Program-made: the position numbers and the translations under genes
The notes under the pieces: model-generated
The model's input: only the letters and a program-made list of their open reading frames with translations
What the model was told of the DNA's origin: nothing
The model's database searches: none
NCBI GenBank assembly: GCA_015520475.1
Contig: WAQA01000248.1
Location: 1 to 10,611 of the forward strand
Reading direction: 5' to 3'
Length of the DNA: 10,611 nt
From: Candidatus Bathyarchaeota archaeon
GTDB lineage: Archaea > Thermoproteota > Bathyarchaeia > Bathyarchaeales > WAQA01
Part shown: positions 1-5,929 of the stretch, in pieces
Layout: every line of letters starts with the position of its first letter
How positions within the stretch are numbered: the stretch's first letter is position 1

Positions 1-1690
1 GTATAGACTGGTATCCCAGATTATATACTTTTATTATGGATGGATATAGGCTCTGAAAGTCCATTACAGCTACGTTGAAATGGACTCCTGGGACTGGTTC
101 AACAACTATTGCTCCCTTATACTTTTTTCCTTTGATTATTGCTTTTGTGGCGGTCTTACCTTTAACTGCAAGTATATCTTCTCTGTTTGGAATTAACATG
201 TTCTTCCGTCGATGCTCATACTGCATGAAACTTCGAATCCATCTTGAGACGCCTTGTCGGCTTACATCCTCCATCGGCATGCAGCTTATCCTTGTAAGTA
301 CAAGGATAAGTTTCATCACCAAATCATCATTGTAACTTGTCAGTTCAAAGGTTAATTCAGCATCGTTGAGGCAGTATCTCGCTAGCTCATTATAGGTTAG
401 CTCGGATATGGCCTTCGGAATCTTTATTTTGGCACGTTGTATTATTGCTTCACCTATCTCGTCTAGGTTAACGTTCCGATATCTCTGTCCGAAAGCGTAT
501 ATCTGAATTGATCTATTTGAGAAGAATCTGTAGAGGTCTATGTGGATTCCATACTTAAGTAAGCAGACGTTATGCCCTGCCTCTATTGGTATCTCATCCC
601 TCTTAAATCCTAGGTTCAATGCCCTGTGATATAGATATTTAAGATCGAAGTCGTCTCCATTGAATGTTATTACGAAGGGATAATCAAGCAGTGATCTGAA
701 GACGGCAGCTATTAAATCCTTCTCTGAACTGTAAAATTCAATTATTACGTCGGATGGTAGATCCGGTTCTTCATCCTCGATATTATCTCGTCTTAGAAGC
801 AGAACTCTCTTTTTTCCATCTGATCCAACAAGTGAGACGCATATAACCTCATGGGCTGCCTCTCTTGGATCTGGAACCCGAGTTGCAACCGGCGAGTACA
901 CCTCTATGTCAAGCGCTACTCTCCTCATTTCAGGTGCCGGATACTCTAGTAGACGAGCCCAATTCTTCAGGTAAGGCAGGAAATCTTCAAGTTCATCCTT
1001 GAAGTACTCATCTATTAATCTGTTAACCTTCTCCTCAAACTTTTTATCTCTTACCGGTGTTAATTCACCGTTCCTTATCTCATAGGGCATCCCCATCTCT
1101 AGCCTTTGATCAAAAATGTAGCATTCATAATATTTTATTGCGGCCTCCCATACCTTAACTTCTCTTTTAGAACCGAATATCTTTGGGTAATCCTCAGGTA
1201 TGATGTCTCTTATGCATCCTCTAGCCCTTCCACCTATAGCCAGTGGATCCTTAGCGACAACCTTTGTTACGGTTATCTCTTTATCCTTAAGTGCATCATA
1301 CTTTTTAATCTCTTCAAGATGGTCAAATCCGGGATGACTCTTCAATCTCTCGAGCTTCTCAAGTTCCTCAGGCGGTATATTTGTTAAGCAGTAAGGCTTA
1401 TGGTTCCTATTATCCCTCCAGAAAAATATTCTCTTAGATTTAGGCTCGTATAGTTTCAGGCAGGCACACCTGTTCTTTCCATCATAAGTTGCTGATACGA
1501 GATATGCGGGCGGCAGGTTTTCAGGGAATACCTGCCATGACTCTCTCTCTTTCTTAACGGTCTCCGACTCTTCAGTCTCCCCGTTAACGCTTGGAGGTTT
1601 ATGTTTAGAGGGTTCCCTCTCTTCCTTATCATTCCCAATAGGTTTAGGCGGGGTCTTCTTGAAGAATTCATCCAGCTTCAGAGTCTTCAT
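1..1690 (-). CDS. polB: Family B DNA polymerase, PolB1/Dpo1-like (partial, C-terminus off the left edge)
   Basis: Replicative DNA polymerase with 3'-5' proofreading exonuclease. The frame is open from the ATG at 1690 to the window edge, giving 563 residues of an expected 850-900. Exonuclease motifs are Exo I VALDIEVYS (D261, E263), Exo II FNGDDFD (D349) and Exo III YCLND (Y439, D443). The polymerase motif DFQSLYPSII carries the catalytic D544 close to the edge; the later palm motif (DTD) is outside the window. Residues such as HIDLYRFF, RRKNMLIP and IKGKKYKGA resemble Sulfolobus Dpo1. The N-terminus (TLKLDEFF) looks like a PCNA-interacting peptide with Thr in place of Gln, followed by a charged linker to about residue 50. 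No intein interrupts DFQSLYPSII, a common insertion site. The start is supported by GGTGA three bases upstream and by a TATA-like element. The gene diverges from tRNA-Cys and its cluster. Confidence 0.96.
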   Translation of the reverse strand, partial: MKTLKLDEFFKKTPPKPIGNDKEEREPSKHKPPSVNGETEESETVKKERESWQVFPENLPPAYLVSATYDGKNRCACLKLYEPKSKRIFFWRDNRNHKPYCLTNIPPEELEKLERLKSHPGFDHLEEIKKYDALKDKEITVTKVVAKDPLAIGGRARGCIRDIIPEDYPKIFGSKREVKVWEAAIKYYECYIFDQRLEMGMPYEIRNGELTPVRDKKFEEKVNRLIDEYFKDELEDFLPYLKNWARLLEYPAPEMRRVALDIEVYSPVATRVPDPREAAHEVICVSLVGSDGKKRVLLLRRDNIEDEEPDLPSDVIIEFYSSEKDLIAAVFRSLLDYPFVITFNGDDFDLKYLYHRALNLGFKRDEIPIEAGHNVCLLKYGIHIDLYRFFSNRSIQIYAFGQRYRNVNLDEIGEAIIQRAKIKIPKAISELTYNELARYCLNDAELTFELTSYNDDLVMKLILVLTRISCMPMEDVSRQGVSRWIRSFMQYEHRRKNMLIPNREDILAVKGKTATKAIIKGKKYKGAIVVEPVPGVHFNVAVMDFQSLYPSIIKVYNLGYQSI

Positions 1691-1721
1691 TCTTCACCGT
1701 TACTCATAATCATAACTATCA

Positions 1722-1733
1722 GTATAATATAAC
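1722..1733 (-). promoter_or_regulatory. Probable TATA box for polB
   Basis: On the minus strand this reads GTTATATTATAC, centred about 38 bases before the polB ATG. Archaeal box A elements lie about 25 bases before the transcript start, so the start would fall near 1702 and leave a leader of about 12 bases with the GGTGA ribosome binding site at 1698-1694. This is inferred from pattern and position only. Confidence 0.5.
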
Positions 1734-1759
1734 TTCTAGGGAATTAATAGTTTCTACGT

Positions 1760-1874
1760 TAAACCTTACATTGGTTCTTCATCACTTTATTCCTAAAGTG
1801 ATGGGGACTTGGATAAGGTTCCGGGTAGATGATGTTATTGCCTTGGACAGTTATTCAATGTAACGTAAGGTTTA
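1760..1874. repeat. Nested inverted repeats, candidate structured RNA or regulatory DNA
   Basis: The outer arms TAAACCTTAC (1760-1769) and GTAAGGTTTA (1865-1874) are perfect 10-base inverted repeats; ATTG (1770-1773) and CAAT (1856-1859) extend the pairing after a 5-base bulge. Inside is a hairpin: ATCACTTTA (1781-1789), loop TTCC, TAAAGTGAT (1794-1802), extendable to 1776-1807 with two G-U pairs. A weak AAGG/CCTT pairing further in could make a three-way junction. The right outer arm runs into the TATA box at 1871. The hairpin is not followed by a T run and no gene ends here, so it is not an ordinary terminator. Confidence 0.5.
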
Positions 1875-1880
1875 TAAATT
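1871..1880 (+). promoter_or_regulatory. Strong archaeal TATA box (box A)
   Basis: TTTATAAATT is close to the ideal archaeal box A. Transcription would start near 1900 and run towards tRNA-Cys and the DUF169-SepCysS cluster. The ATG at 1912 opens only a 9-codon frame, so the promoter either drives a non-coding leader, a precursor carrying the tRNA, or a decayed gene. The upstream half overlaps the right arm of the inverted repeat. Confidence 0.55.
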
Positions 1881-2034
1881 AGGGTAATGGAATAGTTTGT
1901 GTGACGTGGACATGAGGGGTTACGTTTGCCAAAGCTACTGAAGGCTTAACGTTAGCTTCCAGACTTTTAGTCTTCACAGCCCTTATTATTGTTCTTTTAA
2001 AGGTTCTGTCTTTGATTGTTGATGGTCAGTTAGG

Positions 2035-2040
2035 TTTAAG
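2035..2040 (+). promoter_or_regulatory. Box A-like element of tRNA-Cys
   Basis: TTTAAG lies about 22 bases before the first base of the tRNA, the expected position if the transcript starts at or just before the mature 5' end. The match is weak, so the tRNA could instead be processed from a transcript started at the stronger TATA box at 1871. Confidence 0.35.
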
Positions 2041-2059
2041 TTTGCTGTTATCCCTTCTC

Positions 2060-2133
2060 GCCGGGATGGCCGAGAGGTTAGGCGGGCGGCTGCAGACCGC
2101 CTCACGGGGGTTCAAATCCCCCTCCCGGCTCCA
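2060..2133 (+). tRNA. tRNA-Cys (anticodon GCA)
   Basis: A complete cloverleaf can be drawn. The acceptor stem is GCCGGGA (2060-2066) with TCCCGGC (2123-2129). The D stem is GCC/GGC. The anticodon stem GGCGG/CCGCC holds the loop CTGCAGA, with anticodon GCA at 2092-2094. The variable loop is TCAC, and the T arm is GGGGG-TTCAAAT-CCCCC. The discriminator is U (2130), a known cysteine identity base, and CCA is encoded (2131-2133). There is no intron. It lies 65 bases before the DUF169-SepCysS pair; in organisms with the Sep pathway this tRNA is charged with phosphoserine and then converted to Cys-tRNA. Confidence 0.97.
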
Positions 2134-2149
2134 CAGATTCATCATCTCT

Positions 2150-2159
2150 AATACGTATT
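2150..2159. repeat. 10-base palindrome AATACGTATT
   Basis: A perfect 10-base palindrome sits between tRNA-Cys and the DUF169 gene, about 40 bases before its start codon. It could be a small operator or chance. Nothing else in the sequence supports a role. Confidence 0.25.
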
Positions 2160-2198
2160 CTATGAGGTGTTAATAACTAAACTTGCGAGGTTGATTTC

Positions 2199-3224
2199 AT
2201 GAAGATTCTGAGAATATTAAGGGATGTTGAGGAGAATTTAAGATCGTATCTTGGCTTAAAGTATCGTTTGGTAGGTGTTAAGCTGATACGTGATGAAGAA
2301 ATTGAAGGATATCCTAGGCTAAGCTCCCCTGCAGCCTTCTGCCATGTAGTTAGGCTGGCCTCCACAAGTGGAAACTCCTATGTTTATGGATTGGACTATG
2401 AACGTTGCCCCACGGCTCAAGTTGTGTTAGGCTTTAAAGAAATCAGCTATCTTAAGATTGATTATAGCGTTAAGCCTCCAGTGACAAAGAAGGTTCTGAT
2501 CTCACCTTTAAATGAGATGAATGTTACGCCTGATATAGTTCTCAGCATTCTCAACCCTAAGCAGATGATGGATTTAACAGTGATTCTGAAGGTTAATGGT
2601 GAACCCTTTAAAGCTGAATTCTCCGGTGAGCATGCATGTGCAGAATTCTTCGCTAAACCATATCTGAAGGGTGAACCTAACATTTCATTGCTGTGCAGTG
2701 GAGCACGTGAAGTATACTCTGACTTCAGGGAGAACGAGATTATCCTTGGCGCCCCCCTTAAAACCTTCATTCAAGCATCAAAGGTTATCGAGAGCATTAA
2801 TAGGATAGGAGGTTCCCTCTGCGGATGCCGACTGAGCGATCTACCCGCCGCTATAATAGAAGAGTTTGAGAGTATAGGATTCTCTAAGGGGACGGATTAC
2901 TTCTTCGGTAAGGTTGACGGATACAATGTTAGAGTATATCTGAATAAAGATATGCATGGAAGATTAAAGTTCATTACTGTCTATTCACCTATTAGATTGT
3001 CCTCTGATGAGGAGGCTGAGAAGGCCCTAAGGATGCTTAAGCCCTTAATGTCTAGGCCGTACTCGGTGAAAAGGAGAGGCTACTGGCTGGACATCTCAAT
3101 TCAAGAGAGTGAGGATGCTTTAGGCGTAAACGTCCTTGATGGAGGATCAATCGAAGCTATGATTAAAAGGTTTGTTGAGAAAGTGAGTGGTTACTTGAGT
3201 GCTGTTAAGGTGGATGTTGGGTAA
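2199..3224 (+). CDS. DUF169 family protein with an extra C-terminal region
   Basis: Function unknown. Residues 1-190 match what I know of DUF169 (COG2043): an opening helix then LGLKYRLVGVKL (18-29), AAFCHVVRLA (C48), YERCPTAQVVLGF (C70), PDIVLSILNPKQMMDL (111-126), GEHACAEFF (C147) and SLLCSGAR (C166). The four spaced cysteines suggest metal or Fe-S binding, though this is inference. Residues 200-341 form a second region I cannot assign, joined by a short CGC motif (C208, C210) and containing GTDYFFGKVDGYNVRVYL and RRGYWLDISIQ, probably a small alpha/beta fold. No signal peptide or membrane segment is visible, so it should be cytoplasmic. The ATG start has GAGGT seven bases upstream. The stop overlaps the SepCysS start by one base, which indicates co-translation and a possible link to tRNA-dependent cysteine synthesis. 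Confidence 0.85.
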   Translation: MKILRILRDVEENLRSYLGLKYRLVGVKLIRDEEIEGYPRLSSPAAFCHVVRLASTSGNSYVYGLDYERCPTAQVVLGFKEISYLKIDYSVKPPVTKKVLISPLNEMNVTPDIVLSILNPKQMMDLTVILKVNGEPFKAEFSGEHACAEFFAKPYLKGEPNISLLCSGAREVYSDFRENEIILGAPLKTFIQASKVIESINRIGGSLCGCRLSDLPAAIIEEFESIGFSKGTDYFFGKVDGYNVRVYLNKDMHGRLKFITVYSPIRLSSDEEAEKALRMLKPLMSRPYSVKRRGYWLDISIQESEDALGVNVLDGGSIEAMIKRFVEKVSGYLSAVKVDVG

Positions 3225-4462
3225 TGATGAAATTTAATAACATACAGAGATATAGACAAGTTAAGAATAGGTACAGAGGCTCTATAATAGTTCATCCAAT
3301 CATGACTGGAGGGCTTGTTCCAGAATCCGTTCAGAGAATACTTTTTGATGAAGGATGGATCGGTGTTGGCTATTCGGCATGCTTCGACTGTATAGAAGGA
3401 AGATCAAGCTTAGTCTCTAAACCTCCAATAAGCGATTTCCTCAGCGACATCGCTGAATTCTATGGTGGAGATAGAGCTGAACATACATTCGGGTGTAGAG
3501 CAGCACAATTCGCCGTTATGAAGATGATAAGCGATTTTGTTAATCGGGAGGGTGGTAGAGACTACGCTAAGATCGTCCTTGTAGATCCCCTCTGCCATTA
3601 CACAACCGCCGTAGCCGCTGAAGTGGCAGGTCTTAAGATAGTTGAGCCTCCTCATAGCGGCTATCCGGAATATAAGGTTAAACCTGAAGATTTTCAGCTT
3701 AAGATTGAGGAGGTCAAGGAGGAGCATGGTAAACTACCGGGATTAATCGCGGTCACACATGTAGAACCCTACTATGGAAACATGAATCCGGTTGAGGAGA
3801 TAGGCAAGATAGCTGAGGAGTATGAGATACCGTATATGGTTAATGCAGCGTATACGGCGGGTGTTATGCCTGTGAATATGAGGGATATGCACGCTGATTT
3901 CCTTACAGTATCAGCTCATAAATCAATGGCCTCCCTAGGGCCCTTAGGCTTTCTAGTGACAAATTATGAATGGGCAAAGAAGATATTCAGTCAGTCTAAG
4001 ATAATAACTGAATGGAGCGGTAGGGCTTTTGGAAAGAAGATACCGAACATCTTCGGCTGCAGCATAGGCGGTATACCATTAATCTCAGCTATGTACTCCT
4101 TCCCATACGTGGCTGAGAGGATTAAGAGGTGGAGTGAAGAGCTGGAGAAGACACGTTGGTTCATCGAGGAGATGGAGAAGATGGATGATGTTATGTTGAT
4201 TGGTGAGAGACCGCATAGGCATCATCTACTCCACTTCGAAACTCCAATCTTCTGGGAGATATCGAAGCATCATAAGAGGAGAGGCTTCTTCTTGGCTGAT
4301 GAAATGATCAGGAAGGGCATTGTTGGATTGCATAGGGGGATGAGTAAACATGTTAAGCTCTCCGTTTACGGTCTTAGATGGGATGATGTTAAAGCAGTTA
4401 GGGATGCATTCTATGAAATTGCGGAGAGATATATTAAAGAATTTAAGATTGATATCTCTTAA
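3224..4462 (+). CDS. pscS: O-phospho-L-seryl-tRNA:Cys-tRNA synthase (SepCysS)
   Basis: A PLP enzyme that converts phosphoserine on tRNA-Cys to cysteine, the second step of tRNA-dependent cysteine synthesis after SepRS. The 412 residues follow the family throughout. GYSACFDC gives C53 and C56, matching the CxxC pair that carries the persulfide sulfur in methanogen enzymes, and C279 in FGCSIGG fits the third essential cysteine. R92, H125 and Y126 lie in the expected substrate and PLP region (DPLCHYTT). K233 in SAHKSMAS is the Schiff-base lysine, with Ser-Ala where the family usually has Ser-Gly. VAERIKRWSEELEK and KLSVYGL are also typical. Two adjacent ATGs (3224, 3227) are possible starts; the first overlaps the DUF169 stop (TAATG), with GGTGGA upstream. 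tRNA-Cys, its substrate RNA, lies 1.1 kb upstream. SepRS is not in the window. Confidence 0.95.
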   Translation: MMKFNNIQRYRQVKNRYRGSIIVHPIMTGGLVPESVQRILFDEGWIGVGYSACFDCIEGRSSLVSKPPISDFLSDIAEFYGGDRAEHTFGCRAAQFAVMKMISDFVNREGGRDYAKIVLVDPLCHYTTAVAAEVAGLKIVEPPHSGYPEYKVKPEDFQLKIEEVKEEHGKLPGLIAVTHVEPYYGNMNPVEEIGKIAEEYEIPYMVNAAYTAGVMPVNMRDMHADFLTVSAHKSMASLGPLGFLVTNYEWAKKIFSQSKIITEWSGRAFGKKIPNIFGCSIGGIPLISAMYSFPYVAERIKRWSEELEKTRWFIEEMEKMDDVMLIGERPHRHHLLHFETPIFWEISKHHKRRGFFLADEMIRKGIVGLHRGMSKHVKLSVYGLRWDDVKAVRDAFYEIAERYIKEFKIDIS

Positions 4463-4488
4463 TATTACAGGCTCCCTCAAGAAGGTGA

Positions 4489-4776
4489 ATTAAAACGTCT
4501 ACAACAATAGAATTCTTCTACTCCCCTTTATGTCCAAGCTGCTTCAAGGCTAAACAGTTGCTTCTGGAGATTTTAGGCAGCATCAACCAGCCTATCAATC
4601 TAGAGGAAATCAATATTCTATCATCTGATGGGAGGAAACGTGCTGAATCATACGGGGTAAAGTCCGTTCCAACAATAGTTATTAACATGAGAGAGAAGAT
4701 TACAGGGATGCCTAAAAGAAATCAGCTGATCAAGGTTTTAGGTGTGGAGTCTAATAGAAGACTGTCTGGGGCGTAG
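4489..4776 (+). CDS. Small thioredoxin/glutaredoxin-like protein (CPSC), start codon uncertain
   Basis: A thiol-disulfide oxidoreductase-like fold of about 95 residues. The beta strand TIEFFYSP leads into the redox motif CPSC (4531-4542), and a later SVPT supplies the cis-proline motif of thioredoxins, followed by a final strand and helix. There is no ATG, GTG or TTG in this frame between the TGA at 4486-4488 and the TTG at 4558, and starting at 4558 would remove the active site. The true start may be ATT at 4489 or ACG at 4495, which lies six bases after GGTGA (4484-4488). Alternatively, an indel may hide a GTG start at 4485. The coordinates here are the full open frame. It sits 26 bases after SepCysS and 5 bases before nadA, so it is probably in the same operon, possibly reducing or passing sulfur to SepCysS. 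That partner role is inferred. Confidence 0.72.
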   Translation: MKTSTTIEFFYSPLCPSCFKAKQLLLEILGSINQPINLEEINILSSDGRKRAESYGVKSVPTIVINMREKITGMPKRNQLIKVLGVESNRRLSGA

Positions 4777-4781
4777 TCTGG

Positions 4782-5702
4782 ATGGAAAAATTGGTGGATA
4801 AGATCGAGAGGTTGAAGAGGGAGAAGAAAGCTATTATATTGGCTCATAACTACCAGCGACCTGAAGTTCAAGACATAGCTGACTTTGTAGGTGACAGTTT
4901 GGAGCTGTCGCTCTGCGCGGCTCAGACAGAAGCGAAATTAATAGTCTTCTGCGGGGTCAAATTTATGGCTGAAACAGCAGCTATCCTTAATCCTGACAAA
5001 AAGGTTCTAATACCTGACGGGAACGCTCTATGTCCAATGGCTGCTATGCTACCAGCCGAGTTCGTCCGCTTCTACCGTCGGAAATATCCTGATGCAAAGG
5101 TTGTTCTATACATAAACAGCTTGGCTGAGGCTAAGGCTCACTGCGACGCTGTCTGCACATCAGCTAATTCAGCCGAGATAATAAATATGATGGACTCTGA
5201 GACTGTTCTATTTGGTCCAGACTCAAACCTTGCATGCTACGCTAGAGGGTTCACCGACAAGAAAGTTGTGTCAATACCAGCATACGGCTTCTGTCCAGTT
5301 CATAAACTATTCAATAGGGAGGATATCATAAGACTTAAGGATGCTAATAGAGATGCTGAAGTGCTTGCCCACCCGGAATGCAACCCTGAAATATACGAAG
5401 TAGCAGACTTTGTTGGAAGTACCTCGAAGATGTATAGGGAGGCACTTGTGTCAAACGCTAAAAAGTTTATAGTTGCAACTGAAACTGGGCTTCTGCATAG
5501 AATGAGGAAAGAGAGAAGTGATGCGGTCTTTATACCAGCATATGAGGAAGCTGTCTGCGTAAATATGAAGCTCCATACACTTGAGAAGATATATCTGTCC
5601 CTGAAGAATGAAAGGTACCGGATAAACCTGCCGCCGAAGATTATGACTCAGGCAAGAGAAGCCGTTGAATTTATGTTGAGAGCTAGGGAAACCCTAAGGT
5701 AA
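4782..5702 (+). CDS. nadA: Quinolinate synthase
   Basis: Condenses iminoaspartate with dihydroxyacetone phosphate to quinolinate, the committed step of de novo NAD synthesis, using a [4Fe-4S] cluster. The 306 residues match the compact archaeal NadA form with three repeated domains. The cluster cysteines are C84 (ALCPM), C171 (GFCPVH) and C259 (AVCVNM), in the spacing known from the Pyrococcus enzyme. AHNYQRPEVQDIAD (21-34), FCGVKFMAETA (56-66), HPEC (197-200), VGSTSKM (211-217) and ATETGLLHRM (232-241) are signature segments. The ATG start lies five bases after the upstream stop, with only a weak GGGG ten bases before it, so translation is probably coupled. No nadB or nadC is in the window. 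It is the last gene of the plus-strand cluster, and its cluster assembly depends on cysteine-derived sulfur. Confidence 0.97.
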   Translation: MEKLVDKIERLKREKKAIILAHNYQRPEVQDIADFVGDSLELSLCAAQTEAKLIVFCGVKFMAETAAILNPDKKVLIPDGNALCPMAAMLPAEFVRFYRRKYPDAKVVLYINSLAEAKAHCDAVCTSANSAEIINMMDSETVLFGPDSNLACYARGFTDKKVVSIPAYGFCPVHKLFNREDIIRLKDANRDAEVLAHPECNPEIYEVADFVGSTSKMYREALVSNAKKFIVATETGLLHRMRKERSDAVFIPAYEEAVCVNMKLHTLEKIYLSLKNERYRINLPPKIMTQAREAVEFMLRARETLR

Positions 5703-5734
5703 ACCAGTAATAAGATAATCAATCATAGAAGACT

Positions 5735-5739
5735 AAAAA
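5735..5739 (-). terminator. Possible T-run terminator for the radical SAM gene
   Basis: On the minus strand this is TTTTT, about 190 bases past the radical SAM stop codon. It is bracketed by AGAAGACT (5727-5734) and GGTCTTCT (5783-5790), inverted repeats that match at seven of eight bases plus one G-U pair. The assignment rests on the T run and is weak. Confidence 0.3.
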
Positions 5740-5822
5740 GCGGCCTATGAGCATCTTGCATGTCCTTTTAATCTTGTTAGGGGGTCTTCTGGAATCATTT
5801 CATGTCGAATTCTCACTTGTAG

Positions 5823-5856
5823 TATCACGGTCTAGGTTACGGTTCAATCCGTGATA
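5823..5856. repeat. Inverted repeat TATCACGG...CCGTGATA with a competing inner hairpin
   Basis: TATCACGG (5823-5830) and CCGTGATA (5849-5856) are perfect 8-base inverted repeats with an 18-base loop. The same right arm can also pair with TTACGG (5837-5842), closing the 6-base loop TTCAAT, so two exclusive hairpins are possible. It lies after nadA, between two convergent genes. Confidence 0.45.
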
Positions 5857-5859
5857 AGG

Positions 5860-5917
5860 GAGGTGCCTCCATACGAGGTGTGAAGTTCAACAGTCAATAG
5901 CTGGAGGTCCTCTTTTT
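5860..5917 (+). terminator. Probable terminator for the nadA transcript
   Basis: GAGG (5860-5863) and CCTCCA (5866-5871) pair with TGGAGG (5902-5907) and CCTC (5909-5912), giving a 10-base-pair stem broken by a small internal loop. TTTTT follows at 5913-5917. Archaeal termination is signalled mainly by the T run, and this one is on the plus strand about 210 bases after nadA, just before the convergent gene's stop codon. Confidence 0.5.
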
Positions 5918-5929
5918 GTATACTATTGA

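Larger units (their letters stand above)
1691..2059. other. Intergenic region between polB and tRNA-Cys
   Basis: This 369-base stretch has no convincing protein gene. It holds the minus-strand polB promoter, a hairpin nested in an inverted repeat (1760-1874), a strong plus-strand TATA box (1871-1880), a 9-codon ATG reading frame (1912-1941, MRGYVCQSY) and a box A-like TTTAAG before the tRNA. A frame open from 1916 through the tRNA encodes a hydrophobic stretch (for example RLLVFTALIIVLLKVL) but has no start codon at its beginning, and I do not call it a gene. Confidence 0.6.

Noticed and set aside
1..1690. Plus-strand frames across the polymerase gene (75-335 and 1106-1387).
   Set aside because: They lie antisense to a long intact reading frame with all expected polymerase motifs and resemble no protein family.
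1829..1836. GATGATG in the intergenic region as a possible C box of a C/D guide RNA.
   Set aside because: It misses the C-box consensus by one base and there is no CTGA D box at a suitable distance.
4558..4776. A 72-residue protein starting at the TTG at 4558.
   Set aside because: The upstream in-frame sequence encodes a thioredoxin strand and the CPSC active site, so this start would cut the protein after its active site.
5835..5856. GGTTCAATCC as a T arm of a tRNA or tRNA remnant.
   Set aside because: The loop is six rather than seven bases when the stem pairs, and no acceptor, D or anticodon arm can be drawn around it.
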